NCBI GenBank assembly: GCA_000438295.1
Contig: FR901030.1
Location: 1-18,830, forward strand
Direction of reading: 5' to 3'
DNA: 18,830 nt
From: Clostridium sp. CAG:451
Lineage (GTDB): Bacteria > Bacillota_I > Bacilli_A > RF39 > UBA660
In this document: one piece after another, positions 1 through 7,231 of the stretch
Layout: every line of letters starts with the position of its first letter
Position numbering within the stretch: position 1 is the stretch's first letter
Notes under the pieces: model-generated
Seen by the model: only the letters and a program-made list of their open reading frames with translations
Told to the model about the DNA's origin: nothing
The model's database searches: none
Program-made: the position numbers and the translations under genes

Positions 1-94
1 AATTATTTTATATCATAGATACTTACTTATTACTATAATTAAAGAATAACTTCTTAATATTTTAACTTTTCCCGTACTAATTATTTTAATCAAG

Positions 95-121
95 AAAAAA
101 ACAGAGATAATTAATCCCTGT
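95..121 (-). terminator. Intrinsic terminator of typA
   Basis: On the minus strand, just after the typA stop, an 8-bp stem (ACAGGGAT with ATCTCTGT, one G-U pair, 5-nt loop) is followed directly by a run of seven U. Positions 1-94 further downstream are AT-rich and I see no gene in them. Confidence 0.85.
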
Positions 122-135
122 CTAATAGTAAATTA

Positions 136-1950
136 CTACTTTTTCTTTTTAGCATCAAATTTCTTTCTTTCTTCTGTATTTAGTATCTTCTTACGAAGTC
201 TAATATTATTAGGTGTTACTTCTATTAACTCATCAGAATTGATATAATCAAGAGCATATTCAAGTGTTATTGGACGAGGTCTTTTTAAGACAACAGTATG
301 ATCACTTCCAGCAGCTCTTGTATTAGTTAACTGCTTACCTTTAGTAACATTAACTGCTAAATCGTTATCACGATTACATTCACCAATAATCATTCCTTCA
401 TATACTTCACAACCTGGTTCAATAAACATAATACCACGGTCTTCTAAGTTTCCGATTGAGTAAGCGGTTGCTTGTCCACTATCAACTGATACTAATACAC
501 CTAGTTTTCTCTCCCCAATATCTACACTTTCATATGGCTCATAAGATGAGAATGTATGGTTTATTATTCCATATCCTTTAGTCATAGTCATAAAGTCAGT
601 CATAAAACCGATTAAGCCACGAGATGGAATCTTATAGTTAAGTCTTACTTGATTTTCAAAGTTTTCCATGTTTTGTAGATTTGCTCCACGTAGTCCTAAT
701 TGTTCAATAATAGAACCAACGCAGTCTTCTGGTATTTCAATTTGTAAATCTTCCCAAGGCTCATACTTAACACCATCTATTTCTTTAATAATTACTTTAG
801 GTTTAGAAACTTGAAGTTCAAAGCCTTCACGGCGCATATTTTCAATTAAGATACCTAAATGTAATTCACCACGACCAGATACTAAGAAACTATCATTAGT
901 TGCTGTTTCTACTTTTAAACTAACATCTTTTTGTGTTTCTTTTAATAGTCTTTCTTCAATCTTACGAGCAGTTACTAATTTACCATCACGGCCAACAAAT
1001 GGTGATGTGTTAGCTCCAAATGTCATTTGTAGAGTTGGTTCATCTATATGTAAAACAGGTAGTGGTAAAACTTTTCCTTGTTCACAAATAGTTTCTCCTA
1101 CTGATATATCAGCAAGTCCAGCGATAGCTACTATATCTCCTGCTTCTGCATGATCTATTTCTACTCTACTATAACCATAGTAACCGAATAGTTTTTGAAT
1201 ACGGAAAGCTTTAGTAGTACCATCTAATCTAACACAGTTAACCATCTCTCCTGTATGAATCTCTCCATTATGAACACGGCCAATACCAATTCTTCCGACA
1301 AATTCATTGTAGTCAAGTAAAGCTGGTTGAAATTGTAATTCCTTAGTATTATCACCAGTAGGAGCTGGTATTTCACTAATAATTAAATCAAGTAATGGTT
1401 CAAAACCAGGCTTTTGAGTAGAAATATCATCTGATAAACTACAAGTTTCATTTAAAGCACTAGCATAGATAACTGGAAATTCTAATTGGTTTTCATCAGC
1501 ACCCAACTCGATAAATAAATCTAATACTTCATCTACTACTTTAGAACAACGAGCACTAGGCTTATCTACTTTATTAATTACAACGATAGGTTTTACTTTT
1601 GCTTCTAAAGCTTTCTTTAAAACGAATCTAGTTTGAGGCATAGCTCCTTCATAAGCATCTACTACTAATAATACTCCATCAACCATATTCATAATACGTT
1701 CAACTTCACCACCAAAGTCAGCATGTCCTGGTGTATCTAAGATATTGATACGATAATCTTTATAGTCAAGAGCAGTAGTCTTAGCAAGAATAGTGATACC
1801 ACGTTCTTTTTCTATGGCATTTGAATCCATTGATACATTGCTAACGTCTTCATTATCTCTAAACATACCTGATGTCTTTAAAATACCATCAACAAGGGTT
1901 GTTTTACCATGGTCAACGTGAGCAATAATTGCTATATTTCTTTTTTTCAT
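136..1950 (-). CDS. typA: Translational GTPase TypA/BipA
   Basis: Ribosome-associated GTPase of the EF-G/LepA superfamily, linked in other bacteria to 50S assembly and stress or cold adaptation. At 604 residues it has the usual family length. The GTPase domain shows the P-loop AHVDHGKTT (residues 10-18), the BipA-characteristic switch I segment MDSNAIEKERGITI (41-54), DTPGH (72-76) and NKVDK (126-130). Domain II, two EF-G-like alpha/beta domains and a lysine-rich C-terminus follow. Two stop codons, TAG then TAA, end the frame. It is transcribed alone: the tsf terminator lies upstream, an extended -10 promoter precedes it and its own terminator follows. The GGAG-type ribosome site sits about 10 nt before ATG, rather far. 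Function is confident from the motifs. Confidence 0.97.
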   Translation of the reverse strand: MKKRNIAIIAHVDHGKTTLVDGILKTSGMFRDNEDVSNVSMDSNAIEKERGITILAKTTALDYKDYRINILDTPGHADFGGEVERIMNMVDGVLLVVDAYEGAMPQTRFVLKKALEAKVKPIVVINKVDKPSARCSKVVDEVLDLFIELGADENQLEFPVIYASALNETCSLSDDISTQKPGFEPLLDLIISEIPAPTGDNTKELQFQPALLDYNEFVGRIGIGRVHNGEIHTGEMVNCVRLDGTTKAFRIQKLFGYYGYSRVEIDHAEAGDIVAIAGLADISVGETICEQGKVLPLPVLHIDEPTLQMTFGANTSPFVGRDGKLVTARKIEERLLKETQKDVSLKVETATNDSFLVSGRGELHLGILIENMRREGFELQVSKPKVIIKEIDGVKYEPWEDLQIEIPEDCVGSIIEQLGLRGANLQNMENFENQVRLNYKIPSRGLIGFMTDFMTMTKGYGIINHTFSSYEPYESVDIGERKLGVLVSVDSGQATAYSIGNLEDRGIMFIEPGCEVYEGMIIGECNRDNDLAVNVTKGKQLTNTRAAGSDHTVVLKRPRPITLEYALDYINSDELIEVTPNNIRLRKKILNTEERKKFDAKKKK

Positions 1951-1978
1951 TTACATCACACTCCAAAATACGTTCTAA

Positions 1979-1987
1979 ATTATATCA
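1979..1987 (-). promoter_or_regulatory. Extended -10 promoter of typA
   Basis: The minus strand reads TGATATAAT, a perfect -10 hexamer with the TGn extension, about 30 nt upstream of the typA ATG. No good -35 box is found 16-18 nt upstream, so it would rely on the extended -10. Confidence 0.6.
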
Positions 1988-2017
1988 TATCTTTTAAATA
2001 ATTACTAGACCTGATAT

Positions 2018-2053
2018 TAAAATAGCACTGATTTTTAATTAATCAGTACTATT
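2018..2053 (-). terminator. Terminator after tsf
   Basis: A 13-bp stem (2021-2033 with 2041-2053, one G-U pair) is followed on the minus strand by a short U-rich tract. It closes the infC-rpmI-rplT-rpsB-tsf transcript before typA. The U-run is short, so some readthrough is possible. Confidence 0.7.
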
Positions 2054-2074
2054 AATAGATTCTTTTAATACTAA

Positions 2075-2953
2075 CTATTTAGTATTATTTATTTGACTCA
2101 TTACTTCATCAGCAAAGTTTTCTTCTTTTTTCTCAATACCTTCACCTACAGCATAACGAATCATTGAAACGATTGATCCACCATTATTCTTAACGAATGT
2201 ACCTACGTTTACACTAGAATCTTTAATGAATTCTTGTTCTTCAAGACAAATTTCTTTATAGAATTTGTTAAGTCTTCCAGTAACCATTTTTTCTGCTATA
2301 TCAGCTGGTTTTCCTTCATTCATAACTTGTTCTTTAATTACTTTACTTTCATGATCAACCATATCAGCTGGTACATCACTACGAGTTGCACAAACTGGAG
2401 CCATAGCTGCTACATGCATAGCAACGTCTTTTGCTACTTCTATACTTGTATCAGCAAGTACTACTAAAGCACCAATCTTTCCACCCATATGTAAGTAACT
2501 ACCAAATACTTCATTGTCATTTTTTTCTACTAATTCATGACGACGGAAAGATAATTTTTCACCAATCTTAGCAGTTAGAGCAACTAACTTAGCTTCAATT
2601 GTTTCTCCATTATCATCAAATGATAATACTTCTTCATGAGTTTTTAAATTATTAGCTAAAATAGTATTAGCTAGATAATCAACAAAGTTTGTAAATTCTT
2701 CATTCTTAGCAACAAAGTCAGTTTCAGAGTTAACTTCTAGGATAACTGCTTTATTACCATCTGTTACTATTTTACAAAGTCCTTCAGCAGCAACACGACT
2801 AGCTTTCTTCTCAGCTTTACTGATTCCTTTTTCTCTTAACCAGTCAATAGCTTCATTCATATTTCCATTAGTAGCTTCTAGAGCTTTCTTACAGTCAAGC
2901 ATTCCAGCCCCTGTTTTATCTCTTAATTCTTTTACATCACTTGCTTTAAACAT
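2075..2953 (-). CDS. tsf: Elongation factor Ts
   Basis: Guanine-nucleotide exchange factor that reloads EF-Tu with GTP during translation elongation. The 292 residues match the full-length family. The N-terminal UBA-like module (residues 1-55, with DVKELRDKTGAGMLDCKKAL) is followed by the EF-Tu-contact motif TDFVAKN (78-84), which inserts against the EF-Tu nucleotide pocket, and then the two-part dimerisation core. The gene lies 33 nt after rpsB, the near-universal rpsB-tsf pairing, and a terminator follows it. A good AAAGAGGAAT ribosome site precedes the ATG. Nothing unusual was seen. Confidence 0.97.
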   Translation of the reverse strand: MFKASDVKELRDKTGAGMLDCKKALEATNGNMNEAIDWLREKGISKAEKKASRVAAEGLCKIVTDGNKAVILEVNSETDFVAKNEEFTNFVDYLANTILANNLKTHEEVLSFDDNGETIEAKLVALTAKIGEKLSFRRHELVEKNDNEVFGSYLHMGGKIGALVVLADTSIEVAKDVAMHVAAMAPVCATRSDVPADMVDHESKVIKEQVMNEGKPADIAEKMVTGRLNKFYKEICLEEQEFIKDSSVNVGTFVKNNGGSIVSMIRYAVGEGIEKKEENFADEVMSQINNTK

Positions 2954-2986
2954 AATTATTCCTCTTTCTTTATAAATAATTGATTA

Positions 2987-3913
2987 TTAAGCTGCTAACT
3001 TTTCAATAATTTCAGCTTTCTTAAGACCTGTTACAGAAATACCTTTTTCTTTTGCTATCTCTTTTAATTCAGCAACTGTCATTTTATCATAATCAACAGT
3101 TTCTTTCTTTTCTTCTTTTACTTCTTCTTTAGTTTCTTCTTTTTTCTCTACTTTAGAAGCTTTTTCAGCTGCTCTTTCTTTTCTCTTAGCATCTTTTGCT
3201 TTATCTTCTTCAGTAGTGTAATCAATTACTTCATTTCCATTAGCTACTGCTATGGCGTTAGTTAAAGCTCCAATAACTAATTTTACAGCACGAACTGCAT
3301 CATCATTTCCAGGAATAACATAATCAACCATATCTGGATCACAGTTAGTGTCTACGATACCAAATACAGGTATTCCTAAAATTCTTGCTTCTTTAATAGC
3401 TATTTCTTCTTTTCTTGGATCTACGATAATTAAAGCATCAGGTACTTTCTTCATATCACGAATACCACGTAAGTTTTTATTTAACTTCTCATATTCTTTC
3501 TTAAGTCCTGCTACTTCTTTCTTAGGAAGTAAATCAAATGTTCCATCTGTTTCCATCTTTTCGATTTCTTCCATTCTTCTTATTCTTGATTTGATAGTTT
3601 TAAAGTTTGTTAAAGTACCACCTAACCAACGTTCATTGATGAAATACATATTTGTACGAGTAGCATTTTCTTCAGCTGCTTCTTGAGCTTGCTTTTTAGT
3701 ACCTACAAATAAAACCTTTCCACCATTTTCTGCTATTTCTTGTAATGCTGCATAAGCTTTTTCAATAGCTCTAGCTGTTTTTTGTAAATCGATAATATAA
3801 ATATCATCTCTAGTAGTATAGATGTATTCCTTCATCTTAGGATTCCATCTTCTTTTTTGATGTCCAAAATGAACACCAGCTTCTAATAAATAATTCATTG
3901 ATACAACTGTCAT
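2987..3913 (-). CDS. rpsB: Ribosomal protein S2 with added C-terminal Rho-N/SAP-like module
   Basis: Small-subunit protein S2, which binds between the 30S head and body and is needed for S1/mRNA docking. The S2 core occupies about residues 1-230, with FGHQKRRWNPKM near 16-27, the coiled-coil hairpin around 110-150, and DPRKEEIAIKEA near 165-176. A highly charged Lys/Glu linker (about 232-273) follows, then a compact 35-residue module (274-308, DYDKMTVAELKEIAKEKG and on) with the helix-loop-helix look of Rho N-terminal/SAP-type nucleic-acid-binding domains. S2 normally ends near 230-260 residues, so the 308 length is due to this tail. Ribosomal protein L20, the previous gene in the operon, carries an almost identical tail. 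The ATG at 3913 has a well-placed AAAGGAGA site; Met6 is a less likely alternative. What the tail does is unknown. Confidence 0.95.
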   Translation of the reverse strand: MTVVSMNYLLEAGVHFGHQKRRWNPKMKEYIYTTRDDIYIIDLQKTARAIEKAYAALQEIAENGGKVLFVGTKKQAQEAAEENATRTNMYFINERWLGGTLTNFKTIKSRIRRMEEIEKMETDGTFDLLPKKEVAGLKKEYEKLNKNLRGIRDMKKVPDALIIVDPRKEEIAIKEARILGIPVFGIVDTNCDPDMVDYVIPGNDDAVRAVKLVIGALTNAIAVANGNEVIDYTTEEDKAKDAKRKERAAEKASKVEKKEETKEEVKEEKKETVDYDKMTVAELKEIAKEKGISVTGLKKAEIIEKLAA

Positions 3914-3957
3914 ATATTTTTCTCCTTTTCGTTTTTATATCTTCTATTTTGTTCTAA

Positions 3958-3989
3958 AGATTACCACCATCACTGGCACTAGATAATCT
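3958..3989 (-). promoter_or_regulatory. Structured leader element before rpsB
   Basis: The 91-nt gap between rplT and rpsB can fold, on the minus strand, into a 6-bp stem AGATTA/TAATCT enclosing a short GCCA/TGGT hairpin with a GTGA loop. Autogenous S2-binding leaders before rpsB are known in several bacterial groups. I cannot match this one to a specific family, so the regulatory role is inference. No U-run follows, so it is not a terminator. Confidence 0.35.
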
Positions 3990-4004
3990 AATTCCAAAAT
4001 ATGT

Positions 4005-4532
4005 TTATTTGTTTAATAATTCAATGATTTCAGCTTTTTTAAGTCCTGTTACATTAATAGATTTTTCTTTTGCTATTTCTTTTAATTCAGCAACTGTCAT
4101 TTTGCTATAATCTTTTTCTTCACTTTTAACTTCAGCTTTAGTTTCTTCTTTCTTAGCTGGCTTTGAAGCTTTAGCTACTTTCTTTTCTCCTTTAGCAACA
4201 CTAACTAATTCAGTGAATGCTTTAGGATCATTAATAGCTATTTCTGATAACATCTTACGGTTAATTTCTATACCGTTTTTAGTTAATCCATTAATGAATT
4301 TTGAATAACTGATATCGTTTAGACGACATGCAGCATTGATACGAGTAATCCATAATTTTCTGAATTCTCTTTTCTTTTGTTTTCTATCACGGAAAGCATA
4401 TTGTCCTGAATGCATTAATTGTTCTTTTGCAGTCTTATATAATCTATGCTTACTTCCAAAATATCCTTTTGCTTGTTTTAATACTTTTTTATGACGAGCT
4501 TTTGTAGTTGCTCCATTCTTTACTCTTGCCAT
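4005..4532 (-). CDS. rplT: Ribosomal protein L20 with added C-terminal Rho-N/SAP-like module
   Basis: Large-subunit assembly protein that binds 23S rRNA early and, in Bacillus and E. coli, represses its own infC operon through the leader. The L20 core spans residues 1-115, beginning MARVKNGATTKARHKK and including the conserved FRKLWITRINAACR (57-70). Family members normally end near 118 residues. This one runs to 175 through an Ala/Lys/Glu-rich linker (about 116-140) and a module at 141-175 (DYSKMTVAELKEIAKEKS and on) that is nearly the same as the tail of S2 in the next gene. It lies 23 nt after rpmI with a strong GGAGGAG ribosome site. The core assignment is certain; the role of the tail is not known. 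Confidence 0.95.
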   Translation of the reverse strand: MARVKNGATTKARHKKVLKQAKGYFGSKHRLYKTAKEQLMHSGQYAFRDRKQKKREFRKLWITRINAACRLNDISYSKFINGLTKNGIEINRKMLSEIAINDPKAFTELVSVAKGEKKVAKASKPAKKEETKAEVKSEEKDYSKMTVAELKEIAKEKSINVTGLKKAEIIELLNK

Positions 4533-4555
4533 ACTTTCTCCTCCTTCATCTCATT

Positions 4556-4741
4556 TTAAAGAACATTCTTTAAACGATTTTGATCTGCTTTACTTAAGTT
4601 AGATCCTTTTCTATTCTTACGATTTGCACTAGTTGGTTTATAACCAGTATTATGACGACTTCCTGGACGTCCTATTTTAATATCATTTTTACGTTTTTTG
4701 ATTACTTTTGCTGTTCCCTTATGTGTTTTAATCTTTGGCAT
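4556..4741 (-). CDS. rpmI: Ribosomal protein L35
   Basis: Small basic 50S protein of 61 residues, typical for L35. Recognised by the start MPKIKTHKGTAKVIKKR, the central motif GSRHNTGYKPTSANRKNRKG, and a Leu/Lys-rich end. It sits between infC and rplT in the conserved infC-rpmI-rplT operon, 13 nt after infC, with a strong GTAGGAGGA ribosome site. Expression should follow the leader upstream of infC. Confidence 0.97.
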   Translation of the reverse strand: MPKIKTHKGTAKVIKKRKNDIKIGRPGSRHNTGYKPTSANRKNRKGSNLSKADQNRLKNVL

Positions 4742-4754
4742 AATTTTATTCCTC

Positions 4755-5288
4755 CTACTTATCTTTTTTTGGTACTAACATCATCGTCATGTTACGACCG
4801 TCTAATTTTGCTTGTTCTGCCACTTCAGCATATTCACTTGCTTTTTCTGCAAAACGATCTAAGACTTCTTTACCAAGTTCTGTATGTGCCATTTGTCTAC
4901 CTTTAAAACGAATACTAAGCTTAACCTTATCACCTTTTTTAAGGTATTTAATAGCATTTCTTAATTTTGTTTCAAAGTCACCTACATCTATTACAGGTGA
5001 TAAACGAAACTCTTTTAATTCTGCTTGACTAGCTCTTTGTTTCTTTAAGGCATCTTTTTCTTTCTTTTGTCTTTCATAACGGTACTTGTTATAATCCATT
5101 ACCTTGCATACAGGGGGATTACCATTTGGATTCATTAGTACTAAATCAAGATTAGCATAATTTGCAAGTGTCCTAGCATCTTGAATTGATTTAATCCCAA
5201 CTTGTTCCCCATTTGGTCCAATAACTAATACTTCCTTGGCTCTAATCTCATCATTAATCATTAGACTATTCTTGTCTTTTGCGATAAT
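4755..5288 (-). CDS. infC: Translation initiation factor IF-3, AUU start
   Basis: IF-3 binds the 30S subunit, checks start-codon/initiator-tRNA pairing and keeps subunits apart. The N-domain (INDEIRAKEVLVIGPNGEQVGIK and on) and the C-domain, ending DGRNMTMMLVPK, are both present with the lysine-rich linker between them. The frame could be opened at an ATG at 5300, but that ATG lies inside the sequence ATGGAGGTG, which is the Shine-Dalgarno element itself. The start expected from family knowledge is the AUU at 5288, 5 nt past GGAGG, giving M-I-A-K-D, which lines up with the M-I-S-K-D start of Bacillus IF-3. AUC at 5285 is the next choice. Rare-codon starts on infC are known to allow IF-3 to limit its own synthesis. 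Protein length from AUU is 177 residues. Confidence 0.95.
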   Translation of the reverse strand: MIAKDKNSLMINDEIRAKEVLVIGPNGEQVGIKSIQDARTLANYANLDLVLMNPNGNPPVCKVMDYNKYRYERQKKEKDALKKQRASQAELKEFRLSPVIDVGDFETKLRNAIKYLKKGDKVKLSIRFKGRQMAHTELGKEVLDRFAEKASEYAEVAEQAKLDGRNMTMMLVPKKDK

Positions 5289-5300
5289 TAACACCTCCAT

Positions 5301-5426
5301 AAATTAAGAAAAGTGGATAAACATTTACCCACTTAAAAAACCATATTATTAAATTATAATTTTGGCTTTTTACCTATCGCTATTTAGCAATCAGGTGGAT
5401 AAACATCGCTTTCCTTTTCTTTAACT
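5301..5426 (-). promoter_or_regulatory. Structured infC leader, candidate L20 leader/attenuator
   Basis: The untranslated leader from the promoter to the infC ribosome site holds several pairings on the minus strand. A local hairpin lies at 5372-5396 (ACCT-G-ATTGCT, loop AAAT, AGCGAT-AGGT). An 8-bp helix AAAAAGCC/GGTTTTTT spans 5335-5371. A 10-bp hairpin at 5311-5334 (AAGTGGGTAA with TTATCCACTT, loop ATGT) precedes a short U-rich tract. The 12-mer ATGTTTATCCAC occurs twice, at 5395-5406 and at 5313-5324. The upstream copy can pair with GTGGGTAA (5325-5332), the 5' arm of the last hairpin, so two folds exclude each other. Position before infC-rpmI-rplT matches Firmicutes L20 leaders; the direction of control cannot be set from sequence. 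Confidence 0.7.
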
Positions 5427-5432
5427 GCTAAT

Positions 5433-5461
5433 ATTATATGCAAAAAAATAACAAAAGTCAA
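5433..5461 (-). promoter_or_regulatory. Strong sigma-A promoter of the infC operon
   Basis: The minus strand reads TTGACT, 17 nt, TATAAT: five of six and six of six consensus bases at optimal spacing. The -35 box overlaps the stop codon of the preceding gene. Transcription should start near 5426 and enter the structured leader. No terminator separates the previous operon, so readthrough may add to expression. Confidence 0.88.
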
Positions 5462-5994
5462 ATACTTTTTGCTATTTTTCCTGTTTTTTCTATATCTAAT
5501 CCTATTTTTTCATAAAATTCATCTAATTCTTCAGTTGACTCTGCTAACATATCTATTAAAGGTATTCCTTCACTATATAGTGCTAACTCAAAATATGCTT
5601 TTTCTTCATTAGCTATTATTTTATTAATTTGTGGATAAATACTTTTTATATACTCTTCTTGATTAGAAAGTGACTCTTTACTAAGTGCTACTATATAGGA
5701 AATAGAACGATTTCCTCTATCAGTTGTACAACTACTATTTTGAACAAGGGAAAATCCTTGACTTGTTAATGTATCTATTTGAGAATAGTAATAATGATTA
5801 TAATCATACTTAACATTATTATTTTTAAACCAATCACTAGCTAATATTTCATTCTTAAAACATGATTCATGTCTTTCATGAGTTATTTCTATCTCATTTG
5901 GAATCATTAAACAATGTCCAAAAGAGTGAGCTATTCCATTTGGTTCTATTACTACTCCTTTTACTTTATCTATTTTTATTGACTCATCGCTCAA
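5458..5994 (-). CDS. Hypothetical protein, second of two tandem paralogues
   Basis: I do not recognise a family. From the chosen start it has about 178 residues, is soluble and mildly acidic, with no membrane segment or signal peptide. It is clearly related to the gene just before it: both contain IDKVKGVVIEPNGIAHSFG near the N-terminus, a middle FKxEIL...WFK block, a GFS[LF]V block, and a DEFYExxG ending. The frame opens with GTG at 6003, but that codon is part of AGGGGTG, the ribosome site, so a TTG at 5994 (8 nt away) or 5997 is more likely. Divergence from its neighbour is substantial, so the duplication is not recent. It is the last gene of the long operon and its stop overlaps the infC promoter. 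Confidence 0.75.
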   Translation of the reverse strand: MSDESIKIDKVKGVVIEPNGIAHSFGHCLMIPNEIEITHERHESCFKNEILASDWFKNNNVKYDYNHYYYSQIDTLTSQGFSLVQNSSCTTDRGNRSISYIVALSKESLSNQEEYIKSIYPQINKIIANEEKAYFELALYSEGIPLIDMLAESTEELDEFYEKIGLDIEKTGKIAKSI

Positions 5995-6005
5995 CAATAT
6001 CACCC

Positions 6006-6503
6006 CTATCTTATTCTTCCTTTAGCATCTTGTTTAGAAAAACCTAATTCTTCATAAAACTCATCCACATCATATATTATATCTTCAAGTGCTTCACACC
6101 CATTTTCATAAATCATTCCTTCAACATAACATGGCTCTGGTACATCTTGTACTTCTTTAATAATAGGATATATATTTTGAAAATAGTTCTTAATATTTGG
6201 TATTGATTCTTTTGCAATTTGAATACTATAACAATAATAATTAGTTCCTCTTGGATTAACTGAACTATGATTTATAACGAAAGAAAAACCATACTTAGTC
6301 ATTTCTGGTATTTGACTAAAAAGAGTTTCATCTTGTTTATAATCATATCCATAGTTTTTAAACCATTCTTTATGTAATATCTCTCTTTTAAAACTAGGAT
6401 CATGTGCTTCATCAGCTGTAGTATTTAAAACCATTCTACATTTTCCAAAAGAATGAGCTATTCCATTTGGTTCTATTACTACTCCTTTTACTTTATCTAT
6501 CAT
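6006..6503 (-). CDS. Hypothetical protein, first of two tandem paralogues
   Basis: Unknown soluble protein of 165 residues, without transmembrane segments. It starts MIDKVKGVVIEPNGIAHSFGKC, nearly identical to the N-terminus of the next gene downstream, and shares the C-terminal DEFYEELG-type motif. The ATG overlaps the stop of the amidotransferase gene (ATGA) and has a good GAGGTGG site 7 nt upstream, so the two genes are translationally coupled. The conserved block with Asn, His and Cys residues (EPNGIAHSFGKC) could be a binding or structural feature; no catalytic motif known to me is visible. Location after glyQS and an amidotransferase gives no firm functional hint. Confidence 0.8.
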   Translation of the reverse strand: MIDKVKGVVIEPNGIAHSFGKCRMVLNTTADEAHDPSFKREILHKEWFKNYGYDYKQDETLFSQIPEMTKYGFSFVINHSSVNPRGTNYYCYSIQIAKESIPNIKNYFQNIYPIIKEVQDVPEPCYVEGMIYENGCEALEDIIYDVDEFYEELGFSKQDAKGRIR

Positions 6504-7231
6504 AGACTAACCACCTCTATATCTTTATTATGTTTACTAGCTTCTTCTACAAAGTATTTTAATATTTTAATAGAATTTATATCAGTATCTAGCATCAATT
6601 CTGGATGCCACTGTAATCCCATACAAAATGGATAATCTTTAAGTTCTATTCCTTCAATTACGCCATCTTCTGTTAAAGCTGTTATTTTAAATTTATTATT
6701 TTTAGCTACTTCTTTAGAATGAAAACTATTAACACTTATTTTATCTTTAGAAATAATATTATAAAGTATACTATCTTTATTTATTATGACATCATGAACT
6801 GGTTTATCTTCCATCTCTTTTACCCAACTAGTATTATGAATATTATCATCTACATCTTTTAGGAAAAATTTATCTACTTTGTAATTAGCAAGTAACTGCA
6901 TCCCAAGACATACTCCTAATATCGGTATTTTTCTTTTAAGTGCTTCTTCTAAGATAAAGTAGTCATAAGGACTTATCTTACTTCCTCCTGGAATAAATAA
7001 GCCATCACACATATCTAACCAGTAAGTAGCAAGTTTTTTTTCTTCTTCTGTTGGTAAGACATAATCTTCATATTTAGTATCATAATACTCCATATTTTGC
7101 ATTGGGCATAAAAGAAGAGGATTACCTCCCATCTTTAAAATAGCTGTTCTTGTACTATCAAAAACATAGTTTAAACATCTACCTTTTTGATTTACACCAT
7201 ATCGTGTAAGTATCCCAATTACTGGTTTCAT
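6500..7231 (-). CDS. Class I glutamine amidotransferase-like hydrolase (peptidase C26 type)
   Basis: Probable gamma-glutamyl hydrolase of the PuuD/C26 group, which cleaves gamma-glutamyl bonds in substrates such as gamma-glutamyl-GABA or polyglutamates; the exact substrate cannot be read here. The 243 residues cover the whole fold. Key elements are the start KPVIGILTRYG, the PGGSKISPYDY oxyanion region (81-91), the nucleophile elbow GVCLGMQ with Cys108, the VNSFHSK block (167-173) and the catalytic His209/Glu211 in QWHPE. The start overlaps the glyQS stop (TAATG) and the stop overlaps the next gene (ATGA), so it is a coupled operon member. TGA is its stop, which shows UGA is not recoded. Confidence 0.88.
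   Translation of the reverse strand: MKPVIGILTRYGVNQKGRCLNYVFDSTRTAILKMGGNPLLLCPMQNMEYYDTKYEDYVLPTEEEKKLATYWLDMCDGLFIPGGSKISPYDYFILEEALKRKIPILGVCLGMQLLANYKVDKFFLKDVDDNIHNTSWVKEMEDKPVHDVIINKDSILYNIISKDKISVNSFHSKEVAKNNKFKITALTEDGVIEGIELKDYPFCMGLQWHPELMLDTDINSIKILKYFVEEASKHNKDIEVVSL

Noticed and set aside
2234..5028. Several plus-strand open frames of 77-112 codons opposite tsf, rpsB, rpmI and infC
   Set aside because: They are antisense to strongly conserved genes, lack ribosome sites and have low-complexity compositions typical of shadow frames.
4755..5300. ATG at 5300 as the infC start
   Set aside because: It overlaps the GGAGGTG ribosome site and leaves no upstream site; AUU at 5288 fits family knowledge.
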